From Dasypus novemcinctus (Eukaryota; Chordata; Mammalia; Cingulata; Dasypodidae), in the NCBI RefSeq assembly GCF_030445035.2, contig NC_080699.1:1364001-1428000 (forward strand): 64,000 nt of DNA, given 5' to 3'. A program made the translations under genes and the position numbers. The notes beneath the pieces were generated by a model. That model was not told where the DNA came from. It saw nothing but the letters and a program-made list of their open reading frames with translations, and made no database searches. Of this stretch, positions 54,721 to 64,000 are shown piece after piece. Position 1 is the first letter of the stretch. Every line of letters starts with the position of its first letter.

Positions 54721-56118
54721 AAAATGTTGGGAGCAAAGGGCAATTGACGATATTGGGCAGGTGGTCTATCAACGGCGCCGAGATCCTGGGAAAAGGCAGT
54801 CCTGAGCTGATGATAAGGGAGCAGGGAAGGCAGAGCAGAGCCCTGGGCACAGACATTGACTTGCTTTGCTTGCTCGCAGGTTTGGCAGTGGACCTGGGGC
54901 TGGTAACAGAGCACCAGGCTTTCTTGCATCCCACAGGAGCCCTGGTTTGTGCTCGCTCACCTGCCTTGCTGACAAGGTGGTGGCTTTGCGTGCCACCAGC
55001 CGACCTGGAGCTGGGGGGCTGCCCGAGCCCGCTCTATCCCTAACTATCCACCAGGCGCCCACCAGGTGCCCGTCTCTGGACCCTGCTTTGAAGACGCTGT
55101 GACGAAACCACGGTGCCCTCGTCGGCATTTCCGTTGACTGGTCAGCTCCTTTCCGACGTCTGTTATTATTTACCCCCCAAATGGGAGACGTGCAAGCTCC
55201 GTTCATAAGGCAGGCTGGCATTTCTTAAATCTCCAGCTTCAGAAACTCCTTTAAAATGTTGGACCTGAATATCTCCATCTGAGCAGAAACAGATTTCTTC
55301 TTGTTTTACCGTCTCTGGACTGAAACTTGACACAAGACACTCCTCAAACCTCAGAATAGCTCGGCATGAAGCTGGCCACACACCGAGCGCCCAGAGTCAC
55401 CCCCTCCGCGGCTGAAGCAGGGGCGCGAGAGGACAGGCAGCCAGCCGGCTGCGGCTCACCCCGCCCCCTCCAGCCGCGGGCACACCGGTGCCAGCCCTCG
55501 CCCGGGCACCCTGAAGCTTCGCCAAAGGCCTGGCATCAAGGGAGGGCCTCACGCAACCTTGCGGCCACTGCTCACAAGCCCCCCGGGGCAGGCCCTCATT
55601 TCCAGCCCTCCTGCCCCTAAAAGGCCCCCACACCAGCCCCCTCACTCTTCACCCCGATTTTTGTCCTTCCTAAGCTTAGACACGGCTCCCTTCCCTGGAG
55701 GGCTGCTTTCCAGACAGCTGCATCCTTGGGAGGGAATGACGCGCCTAAGGGTGCCTGGTGTGCCTCTGGAGAGACCGGCGCTGGGGGCTCCAGGCGCGTG
55801 AAAACAGGCGGCGGGTGCTGGGGAGCCCCTCGGGCGCGGGCGGCCCGGGCCGTGCTGCAGGTTCTCGCGCCGGCGCTGGCTGGAGCGGCGCTGGCTCAGC
55901 CGGGAGCTCTGGCTGCTCTTTTTAAACCTGCGGCACCAGAGATGAAGTCACCGCTCCTCTTTTAGAACAGACAGATTCACCCCGGGGGCCCCTGTCGCGC
56001 GGACGCGCTCGGGGCTCTGTCCACAGCGGTCACCAGCACCTTCCCTCAGGTAAGGACTCCCGCGCAGCGACTCCCTTCCAGGGACGTCCACTGCGAGAGG
56101 CCCTGGGAGGCCCCTCTG
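54721..56118. other. Unassigned intergenic sequence
   Basis: Mixed composition, GC-rich from 55380. No gene, RNA or repeat recognised. Open frames to 150 codons on both strands lack motifs. Confidence 0.5.
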
Positions 56119-56790
56119 GGGAGGCTGGAGGAAGGCCGACCACGCTGCGGGGTACGGGGAGGCTGGAGGAAGGCCCGGCCACGCTGCGGGGGACGGGGAG
56201 GCTGGAGATAGACCCGCCACGCTGCGGGGGACGGGGAGGCTGGAGATAGACCCGGCCACGCTGCGGGGGACGGGGAGGCTGGAGGAAGGCCTGGCCATGC
56301 TGCGGGGGACGGGGAGGCTGGAGGAAGGCCGACCACGCTGCAGGGTACGGGGAGGCTGGAGGAAGGCCGACCACGCTGCGGGGTACGGGGAGGCTGGAGG
56401 AAGGCCTGGCCATGCTGTGGGGGACGGGGAGGCTGGAGGAAGGCCCGGCCACGCTGCGGGGGACGGGGAGGCTGGAGATAGACCCGCCACGCTGCGGGGG
56501 ACGGGGAGGCTGGAGGAAGGCCCGGCCACGCTGCGGGGGACGGGGAGGCTGGAGGAAGGCCCGGCCACGCTGCGGGGGACGGGGAGGCTGGAGATAGACC
56601 CGCCACGCTGCGGGGGACGGGGAGGCTGGAGATAGACCCGGCCACGCTGCGGGGGACGGGGAGGCTGGAGATAGACCCGGCCACGCTGCGGGGGACGGGG
56701 AGGCTGGAGGAAGGCCTGGCCATGCTGCGGGGGACGGGGAGGCTGGAGGAAGGCCGGCCACGCTATGGGGGATGGGGAGGCTGGCTCCAC
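56119..56790 (+). repeat. 38-39-bp minisatellite, about 18 copies
   Basis: The unit starts GGGGAGGCTGGAGGAAGGCC (or GGGGAGGCTGGAGATAGACC) and continues CCACGCTGCGGGGGAC; copies begin about every 39 bp from 56119. Two unit types, GAGGAAGGC and GAGATAGAC, are interspersed. The 39-bp period is 13 codons, so minus-strand frames stay open for 443 and 417 codons as 13-residue Pro/Ser/Ala repeats. The openness is an artefact. Confidence 0.95.
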
Positions 56791-57419
56791 GGGGCAGCGG
56801 GCGCAGCGGGGTGGACGCGCCGAGCTGGCCGCTGCAAGGGGCTGCGGCCCGCCCCGTTCCCGCCTGCCGGCTTGGGGACCCCGACAGGCCGCTGGCCGCC
56901 ATGGAGGGCAGGGGGCGGCGCTCGGCAGGGCCTGCCCTCCTTCCTGGCTGGGGCGGGCAGGAGCCGGGCGCCCCTCCTGAGGGGTGGATGAGGCCTGCTG
57001 CAGCCGGGTCGGGAGCCGCCAGCCGCCCCCCGGCTCCCCCGGAGACCAGCTCGTGAGGCGGGGACAGGCCCGTGGAGCCCCGGCAGCGCTGGTGCCGGCC
57101 GAGCCGCTGGCGGCCGTGCCCACGGGTGGGGAGGCTTGTGGCGAGAGCCGTGGGTGCCTGGGAGGTGCAAGCGCTTGATCCCCTTCGCTGGCGGGCAGGA
57201 CCCCGCCGTGGATGGCCGGTGTGGCACCTCCGAGGCTGAGGGAGGCTGTGCCCCAGGCGGCTGCTGTGACTGCCCACACTCACCCCAAACTCGCCGTGTT
57301 GGGGTCCACGTGCCCCGAAGCCCCCCTGGCCCCGCGAAAACCTCGGGTGGCGTGGCAGCCCCGCTCTTCAGCCAGGCTCCCCCTCCTCACATTTCCACGC
57401 TGGTTTGGGAATCACTGCT
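56791..57419. other. GC-rich intergenic sequence
   Basis: No gene recognised. It contains CCTCCTCACATTTCCACGCT and GGTTTGGGAATCAC at 57380-57415, echoed at 59041-59070. Confidence 0.5.
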
Positions 57420-57565
57420 TCCTTGTGGCTGTGGCCAAATCGGCGACCCTTCCTGAGACCCCCTTCCTCAACTTTGAAATGGAAACAGTATCCGCTTCAC
57501 GGGGTGATTGTGAGAACTACTGGGGACCTTCATGGCAGGCTCTGAACACGGCGATTCAAATTCCA
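57420..57565 (+). repeat. MIR element
   Basis: TTGTGGCTGTGGCCAAATCG, CCCTTCCTCAACTTTGAAAT, GTGATTGTGAGAACTACTGG and CATGGCAGGCTCTGAACACG follow the MIR order in plus orientation. Confidence 0.7.
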
Positions 57566-57682
57566 GCTCCTTTCCCTCCCTTTTAAGGCTCACTGCCTCT
57601 AATCACCACACATCCGCTAAGTGTGGATGATGATCTGTCCTTGGTGTGACAGGAAAGAGAAGAGGCAAAGAAATACAAGAGA

Positions 57683-58095
57683 GGAAAGAGGACTTGGCCC
57701 AGTGGTTAGGGCGTCCGTCTACCACGTGGGAGGTCCGCGGTTCAAACCCCGGGCCTCCTTGACCCGTGTGGAGCTGGCCCATGCGCAGTGCTGATGCGCG
57801 CAAGGAGTGCCGTGCCACGCAGGGGTGTCCCCCACGTAGGAGAGCCCCACGTGCAAGGAGTGCACCCCATGAGGAGAGCCGCCCAGCGGGAAAGAAAGTG
57901 CAGCCTGCCCAGGAATGGCACCGCACACGCGGAGAGCTGACACAAGATGACGCAACAAAAAGAAACACAGATTCCCGTGCCGCTGACAATAACAGAAGCA
58001 GACAAAGAAGACGCAGCAGCAAATAGACACAGAGAACAGACAACCGGGGTGGGGGGGAGGAGAGAGAAATAAATAAATAAATATGTTTTTTAAAA
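57683..58095 (+). repeat. DAS-like SINE, long type (copy I)
   Basis: Well-preserved copy: GGACTTGGCCCAGTGGTTAG, GGTTCAAACCCCGGGCCTCC, full body and AAATAAATAAATA tail. The 16-bp flanks at 57667-57682 and 58096-58111 (AAAGAAATACAAGAGA against AAAGAAATACACGAGA) differ at one base. Confidence 0.93.
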
Positions 58096-58111
58096 AAAGA
58101 AATACACGAGA

Positions 58112-58289
58112 GCTTGCTTAAGGAACTCGGAGTTTACTTGGGGAGATAAAGCATCTAAATAGCGTTTTAAAAATCTATCACACAAGCAGTCCCTGAGCCA
58201 ACTGTGAGAGAAAGAGCAGCTGAGGGGATGAGCAGGCAGCTGGGAATACCTGCAGCCAGAAGGCAGGAGATCTGTACCCAGCGCTTCTT
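58112..58289. other. Unassigned short intergenic sequence
   Basis: About 180 bp between the SINE and L1 3' text; nothing recognised. Confidence 0.5.
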
Positions 58290-58775
58290 AAAAACAAATC
58301 AACTTTACTGATACATATTAATAAAGCCTACAATTCATCCCCAGGGTACAGTTAATGGTATTTAGGATAATCACATAGGTATGCATTCATCACTTCATTA
58401 TTAGAGCATTTTTATCATTCAATGATAATAATAACAAAACAAAAAACAAGAAAATTCCTCACCTCTCCATCTCTCTGTTTCCCCCACTGTACACAGCTGC
58501 TGCTGTTTCTGGCTAATCTATCCTAAATGTATAGACAATGGCTTTTATTATAATCACAACGTTGGACATTCATCATCTCAACAATTTTAGAAAAATTTCG
58601 TTACTCCAAAAAGAAAGACTTCACCCCCTTAGCATTCCTCCCTCAGACGTACATAGTCACTAATCTCCTTCATCTTTTTTAATTGATTTATATTTATCTT
58701 TTATATAAATGGAATCATACAATATGTACTCCTCTGTATCTGGTCTCCTTCACTTAAGATCATGGTTTTTTGGCT
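58290..58775 (-). mobile_element. L1 3'-end fragment, minus strand
   Basis: ACTGATACATATTAATAAAG, CAATGATAATAATAACAAAA, TGTACACAGCTGCTGCTGTT and TATATAAATGGAATCATAC match 16330-16870 in order. It lies head to head with the plus-strand L1 that follows. Confidence 0.75.
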
Positions 58776-58799
58776 GATTTTAACATTTTGTATGAATCC

Positions 58800-61405
58800 A
58801 TTTAAACACTTCCTAATAATGAAGAGGAGTGAAAATTACCCAACACATTTTATGAAGCCAACATATGGCTAATGCTGAAGCAAGATACATGTAATTACAG
58901 ACTACTTTCTCTAATGAATATAGATGCAAAATTCTCAACACAACACTTGCCAATAGAATCCAACAGCAGATCAAAAGACACTCGCTCACTCGCCGCAGAC
59001 TCGCCACGAGCGGGTGCATCTGCCCAGCCTCTCCCCGCCCTCCCATTTCCACCACTAGTTTGGGAATCACGACCGAGTGGGCTTTATTCCTGGTAGCCGG
59101 GGAGGCTCTTCACAGGAAAATCAGTGAACATACTACACCACAGTTACACAGCGAAGGGGAAACACACGGCCATCTCCATCAACCAGAAGAGGCATTTGAC
59201 AACATCCAGCATCCTTTCCTGAAAAAATCACTTTAAAAGACGGGATGAGAAGGAAAATTCCTCAATATGATAAAAGGCATATATGAAAAACCCACAGCCA
59301 ACATCATACTCAGTGGGGAAAGGTTGAAAACTTTTCCTCTAGATTGGGAACAAGACAAGGATGCCCACAGTCAGCATCATTCAATATTGTACTACAAGTT
59401 CTAGCTGGGGCAATTAGACAAGAAAAGTAAATAAACAGAAGGCATCCAAATAGGAAAAGAAGAAATGAAATTCTCACTATTTGCGGATGATGTGATCCTT
59501 ATTTAGAAAATTCTGAAATGTCTACGACAAAGCTACTTGAGTTAAATGAGTTCAGCAGGGGAAAATCCATTTACAATAGCAACAAAAAGACTCAGATACC
59601 TAGGAATCAATTTAACCAAGAAGTGCAGGACTTCTGTTCAGAAAACTACAAAACAAAGCTAAGAGAACTCAGTGAAGGCCTAAACAAATGCAAAGACATT
59701 CAGTTCATGGATTAGGAGACTAAATATTGGGAAGCTATCAATCCTAACCAAAATGATTTATAGAGTCAATGCAATACCAAACAAAACTCCAACAGCCTAC
59801 TTGACAGAAACAGAAAAGGCAATTACCAAATTTATTTGGAAGGGAAAATGCTCCAGAATAGCCAAAAGCATTCTAAAAAAGAAGAATGATATGGAAGGAA
59901 TTTCACTGTCTGTGTCTTGAAGCACATTACAAAACTACAGTGGTCAAAACAGCACGGTATTGGCATAAAGATAGACACATCAATCAGTGGAATAGAATTG
60001 AGAGTCCAGAAATAAATGCTTACCTTTATAGCCAACTAGTTTTCAAAAAACCTACGAAATCCATGTTAACTAAATGAAACTGTCTCTTCAACAAATGGTG
60101 CTGGGAGAACTGGATATCCATAACCAATTGAATGAAAGAGGACCCTTATCTCACTCTCCACACAAGAATCAACTCAAAATGGATCAAACAGTTAAATATA
60201 AAAGCCAGGACCATGAAACTACTAGAAGAAAATACAGAGAAACATCTTAAAGATATTGTGGTAGGTGGTGATTTCTTGGACCTTACACCCAAAGCATGAG
60301 CAACAAAAGAAAAAAAATACATAAAGGGGAACTCCTCAAAATTAAACAATTTTGTGCCTCAAAGGATTTTGTCAAAAGAGTGAAAAGGCAGCCAACTTTA
60401 TGGGAGAAAATATTTGGAAATCACATGTTCAATAAGGGTTTAAAGTCCATGATATATAAAGAGATACTACAAATGTGCACTAAAAAGACTAAACTATCCT
60501 ACTAAAAAATTGGCAAAAGACTTGAATAGACAATTTGTCCAAAGAAGAAATACAAATGGCAAAAAAAAAAACAACCCACAAAAACAGTAAAAACATGAAA
60601 ACATGTTCAATTTCACTAGCGATTAGGGAAACACAAATCAAAACTACAATGAGATATCATTTCCCACCTATCAGAATGGCCACTAGTAAAAAGATAGAGA
60701 ACTGCAAGTGTTGGAGAGGATGTGGAGAGATAGGAACACTGACGCACTGTTGGTGGGAATGCAGAATGGTGCAGCCTCTGTGGAGGACTGCTTGGCAGTT
60801 CCTAAGGAAGCAGAATATAGACTTGCCACGTGACCCTGCAATACCACTACTAGATATGTACCCAGAATTGAAAGCAGTGATATGAACAGACATCTGCACA
60901 CTGATGTTCATAGTGGCATTATCACTATCGCCAAAAGATAGAAACAACCCAGGTGTCCATCAACCGATGAATGGATAAACTCTTGTGTATTCACATGATG
61001 GAATATTATGCAGCTGTTAAGAAGAAGTGAAGTGGTAAAGCACATAACAATATGGATGAAACTGGAGGACCTTATGTTGAGTGAAGCAAGCCAGACACAG
61101 AAGGACAAATACTGTATGATTGCAATACTGTGATCTAAATACGTTGTGTAATATATTGCATGATTCCTTTTATAAAAAATGTAAATATAAATCAATTTAC
61201 AAAGATGAACTTAGATTAGTAGTTATGTAGGGATGGGAAAACAGAAAGACTGCAGGGTGACTAAGGAGTGTGGAGGTTTTCATTTTGGAGTAATGAAATT
61301 GTTCTAAAATTTTTTATGGTGACAAATGCACGACACTGTGATTATACTGAAAACCATTGATTATACACTTTGGATAGATTGCATAGTATGTGAATGTATT
61401 TCAAT
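58800..61405 (+). mobile_element. L1 relic, plus strand
   Basis: Starts inside the ORF2 reverse-transcriptase region (CTAATGAATATAGATGCAAA) and continues through ORF2 to a 3' UTR ending TTTCAATAAAACC. A GC-rich insert at 58981-59070 interrupts it. The 5' end is truncated; the AAAT array at 61410 abuts the tail. Confidence 0.85.
58810..60960 (+). pseudogene. L1 ORF2 pseudogene
   Basis: Fragments in several frames: the RT box around 59471-59500 (ACTATTTGCGGATGATGTGA, reading LFADDV), then NKKTQIPRNQFNQEVQDFCS near 59600 and KGELLKIKQFCASKDFVKRV near 60330. The C-terminal zinc-knuckle-like part lies at 60700-60830 (CKCWRGCGEIGTLTHCWWEC). Stops and frameshifts separate them, so it cannot produce a working enzyme. 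Confidence 0.85.
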
Positions 61406-61409
61406 AAAA

Positions 61410-61417
61410 CCACTTAG

Positions 61418-61448
<31 letters not shown>
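61410..61448 (+). repeat. AAAT microsatellite
   Basis: About nine uninterrupted AAAT-type units (TAAATAAATAAATAAATAAA). Confidence 0.95.
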
Positions 61449-61450
<2 letters not shown>

Positions 61451-61470
61451 GTGCAAAAAATGACCAGAGG

Positions 61471-61873
61471 GAGGCAGATGTGGCTCAAGCAATTGGGCTT
61501 CTGTCTACCATATGGGAGGTCCAGGGTTCTCCTGGTGAAGGCAAGCTGGCCCACGCCGAGAGCTGACCCACACAGAGTGCTGGGCTGTGCAAAGAGCTGG
61601 CACAGCAAGGTGATGCAATAAAAAGAGACACAGGGAAGAGATAATAAGAGACGCAGTGGATCAGGGAGCTGAGGTGGCACAAGAGATTGAATGCCTCTCT
61701 CCCACTCCAGAAGGTCCCAGGATTGGTTCCCAGTGCTGCCTACAGAGAAGATAAACAGACATAGAAGAATGCACAGCGAATGGACACAGAGAGCAGACAA
61801 CGAGGCGAGGGGGTGAGGGAGGGGTGGGGAAGGGGAGAGAAACAAATAAATCAATCTCTACAAAAAAAAAAAA
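61471..61873 (+). repeat. DAS-like SINE, two-headed type (copy J)
   Basis: First head GGCAGATGTGGCTCAAGCAA with a decayed B-box. After AAAAAGAGACACAGG comes a second tRNA-like block, GCTGAGGTGGCACAAGAGAT (A-box-like) and AGGTCCCAGGATTGGTTCCC (B-box-like). A G-rich spacer and A tail close it. Flanks AATGACCAGAGGG and AATAACCATCAGG are a weak target duplication. Confidence 0.85.
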
Positions 61874-61884
61874 ATAACCATCAG

Positions 61885-62075
61885 GAGAAACAGAGATTGA
61901 AAGGTGAGGAATTTTGTCTGTTTTTTGTTTGTAATTATCATTATTATTGAATTAATGATTGACGTGATGAATGCACAAATATGGGATTATACCAAATACC
62001 ATTGATTATACATTTTGGATGAATTGTATGCTTTATTAATATGTATCAATAAAATTGATTTGTTTATTAAAAAAA
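61885..62075 (+). repeat. L1 3' terminal fragment
   Basis: GGTGAGGAATTTTGTCTG to TATCAATAAAATTGATTTG is the plus-strand equivalent of the 58290-58460 text. Confidence 0.75.
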
Positions 62076-62349
62076 TTAAAAAGGGCCAGTAGAGCAAGGA
62101 CATTGAAAACTTTAGGTTATGGCAGGCTTTGGCCGGTGGACAAAACCTTTTCTGAAGGCCAGGCATATATGTACTTTGAAATGGTTAGCATCCTGATACC
62201 ATGGGACAATTTTCAAATTTCAGTGATTTCTGTTTCACTCTTGTTCTGTTCACTCTTGTTTCATTTCTTCTCTACAAAACTTTTATTTCTGAACTTTTTG
62301 TATAACATAATTATGGAAAATAAAACTGGTTTCTCTCCTCAAAAAAAAA
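62076..62349. other. Unassigned AT-rich sequence
   Basis: No gene recognised; a 105-codon frame (62055-62372) begins inside L1 tail text and has no motif. Confidence 0.45.
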
Positions 62350-63655
62350 AACACAACTGTCTGCTATTTTGATAGGAATTACATTAAACCTATAGTTCAA
62401 TTTGGGAAGAATTAACATTTTTATTGTACTGAGTTTTTCAACCCATGTACATGGAAAATCTCTCCAATCAGTGTGGCTTCTCTGATCTCTTTCCTCAGTC
62501 TTTTGTAATTTTCAGTATACCAAACCTATACATGTTTTTGTTTTTTAAGTTTATGCTTAAGCATTTCATTTTCTTTGGAACAATTGTAAATGGTATTGCA
62601 TTTTAATTTCAGTTTCCAAATACATGTTCTTAGTATATAGACATGCAGTTGATTTTTGTGTGCTCATTTTGAATCCTGCAACTTTGCTAACTTACTTATT
62701 GGGTCTAGTAGTTTGTGTTTTTTTTTCAGATATCTTGGGATTTTCTACATGTACCATCATGTCATCTACAAATATACAGTTGTGTGTTTTTTTTTTAAGA
62801 TTTATTTATTTCTCCCCCCACCCCAATTGTCTGTTCTCTGTGTCTGTTTGCCGCGTCTTCTTTGTCCACTTCTGTTGTTGTCAGCAGCACGGGAATCTGT
62901 GTTTCTTTTTGTTGCGTCATCTTGTTGTGTCATCTTGTTGTGTCAGGTATCCGTGTGTGCAGTGCCATTCCTGGGCAGGCTGAACTTTCTCTTGCACTGG
63001 GCGGCTCTCCTTGCGCATGGGGCTCCCCTACGCGGGGACACCCCTATGTGGCACAGTACTCCCTGCGCGCATCAGCACTGCACATGGGCCAGCTCCACAT
63101 GGGTCAAGGAGGCCCCAGGTTTGAACCGTGGACCTCCCATGTGGTAGACGGACGCCCCAACCACTGAGCCAAGTCCGCCACCTCCTTATTATCTTCTTAA
63201 TGACAGCAGGATGTATAGCAATATCTCCTATTTCATTCCAGATATTGTTTTTTTTGTGTTATCTTTTTTTTTATCTCTGCCAATTTTGCTAGAGGCTTAT
63301 TGATTTTATTCACTTTTTTTTCCAGAAAAATTTTTCACTTCATTGATTTTTCACTACTGCTTTCCTCTTTTCAGTTTCATTTATTTCTGCTCTTTATTAT
63401 TTCCTTCCTTCTATTGACTTTGGTTATATTTTGCTCTTTATTTTCTAATTTTTTAAGTTAGGAACTTAGATTATTCATTTGAAGCCTTTTTTTCTAAAAT
63501 AAATATTTAGTGCTATAAATTTCCCTCTCAGCACTGCTTTAGCTATATCTCCCAATTTTTGACATGTTGTATTTTCATTTTTACTAAGTTCTATATATAT
63601 TTTTAAATTTCCTTTGAGACTTTCTCTTTGACCCATGTATTATTTATAGGTCTGG
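62350..63655 (-). mobile_element. Old L1 ORF2 relic, minus strand, split by a SINE
   Basis: GAATTAACATTTTTATTGTA, CTCAGTCTTTTGTAATTTTC, then beyond the SINE GAGGCTTATTGATTTTATTC and AATTTCCCTCTCAGCACTGC. This is L1 ORF2 on the minus strand in order. The SINE lies at 62795-63180. Confidence 0.7.
62795..63180 (-). repeat. DAS-like SINE, long type (copy K)
   Basis: Minus-strand copy, head near 63180 (reverse strand GGACTTGGCTCAGTGGTTGG), with the internal phrase GTCATCTTGTTGTGTC duplicated at 62924-62945, a small extra feature of this copy. Inserted in L1 ORF2 text. Confidence 0.9.
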
Positions 63656-63689
63656 TATTTTTTTAATTTTTAAAAATTAATAAATCACA

Positions 63690-64000
63690 AGGAATGTTAC
63701 ATTAAAAAACATAAAAAAACAAAAAACATAAGAGGTTCCCATATAACCCACTCCCCACTCCCCACCATATCATTTTTGTAAATTGTGTTTTTTTGAAGAT
63801 ATATACATCACACAAAAAATGTTACACTAAAAAATATAAGAGGTTCCTATGTACCCCCCACCTCCCCACCCCACTCCTCCCATACCAACAACCTCCCTTA
63901 TCATTGGGGCACCCCCATTGCACTCAGTGAACACATTTTAGGGCACTGCTGCTCTACACAGATAATAGTTTACCCTGCAGTTCGCACTCTCTCCCATTAC
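63690..64000 (-). mobile_element. Two consecutive L1 3' ends, minus strand
   Basis: The L1 3' terminal text AATGTTACAYTAAAAAA with ATAAGAGGTTCCYATRTA appears first at about 63697-63760 (then truncated after 63785) and again from 63816. Thus two 5'-truncated L1 tails abut. The second continues past the window edge and matches 9480-9720 on the opposite strand. Confidence 0.75.

Noticed and set aside
55948-57279. 443- and 417-codon Pro/Ser-rich minus frames resembling a mucin or collagen-like protein
   Set aside because: The repeats are a 39-bp DNA array open in more than one frame at once. No signal peptide or conserved end domains are seen.
60535-60885. 116-codon Cys/His-containing frame that could look like a zinc-finger protein
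   Set aside because: The C-W-R-G-C-G...H-C-W-W-E-C text is the normal C-terminal end of L1 ORF2.

Overview
This is mammalian nuclear DNA, most probably from a xenarthran and specifically an armadillo (Dasypus type). The main clue is eleven copies of a tRNA-headed SINE whose opening line (A-box near TGGCCCAGTGG, B-box near GGTTCAAACCC) and long GC-rich body match what I remember of the armadillo DAS family. L1 and HAL1 remnants, MIRs, hAT MITEs and LTR-like repeats fill most of the rest. Nothing bacterial, viral or organellar is visible.

Only one gene is supported. Positions 620-1706 (+) hold the last three coding exons of a PIWI-clade Argonaute, best matched to PIWIL4 (HIWI2/MIWI2). They encode the end of the PIWI domain, including the third (Asp) and fourth (His) residues of the DEDH catalytic tetrad, and reach a natural stop. 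The first intron in the window appears to use a GC-AG splice pair and is only 74 nt long. Everything after about 2.25 kb looks intergenic.

Layout: 0-2.3 kb PIWIL4 3' end and a 119-bp tandem duplication; 2.7-4.5 kb GC-rich block; 4.5-13.9 kb AT-rich HAL1/L1/SINE/MIR; 14.1 kb 11-bp minisatellite; 16.3-20.9 kb a minus-strand L1 split by a SINE; 20.9-24.9 kb LTR-like sequence, a minisatellite, a MITE and two L1 tails; 24.9-33.8 kb GC-rich DNA with several minisatellites; 33.9-38.7 kb LTR-like, SINE and L1 copies, some strikingly GC-shifted; 39-43 kb GC-rich with a GGAT array; 43.05-45.58 kb a very large C-rich minisatellite; 45.6-52.8 kb GC-rich with a larger MITE and paired SINEs; 52.8-54.7 kb LTR-like and L1 debris; 56.1-56.8 kb a 39-bp minisatellite; 57.7-64.0 kb SINE/L1 debris, including a plus-strand L1 ORF2 relic.

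The coherent theme is not a new molecular machine. It is a GC-biased, minisatellite-rich landscape: very high GC3 in the PIWIL4 exons, at least nine distinct GC-rich tandem arrays, and old L1 and LTR-like copies whose sequence has drifted toward G+C. This is what GC-biased gene conversion in a recombination-hot, perhaps subtelomeric, region would produce. Long open frames in the GC-rich blocks and arrays look like composition artefacts. Repeat family names are from memory and similarity by eye.
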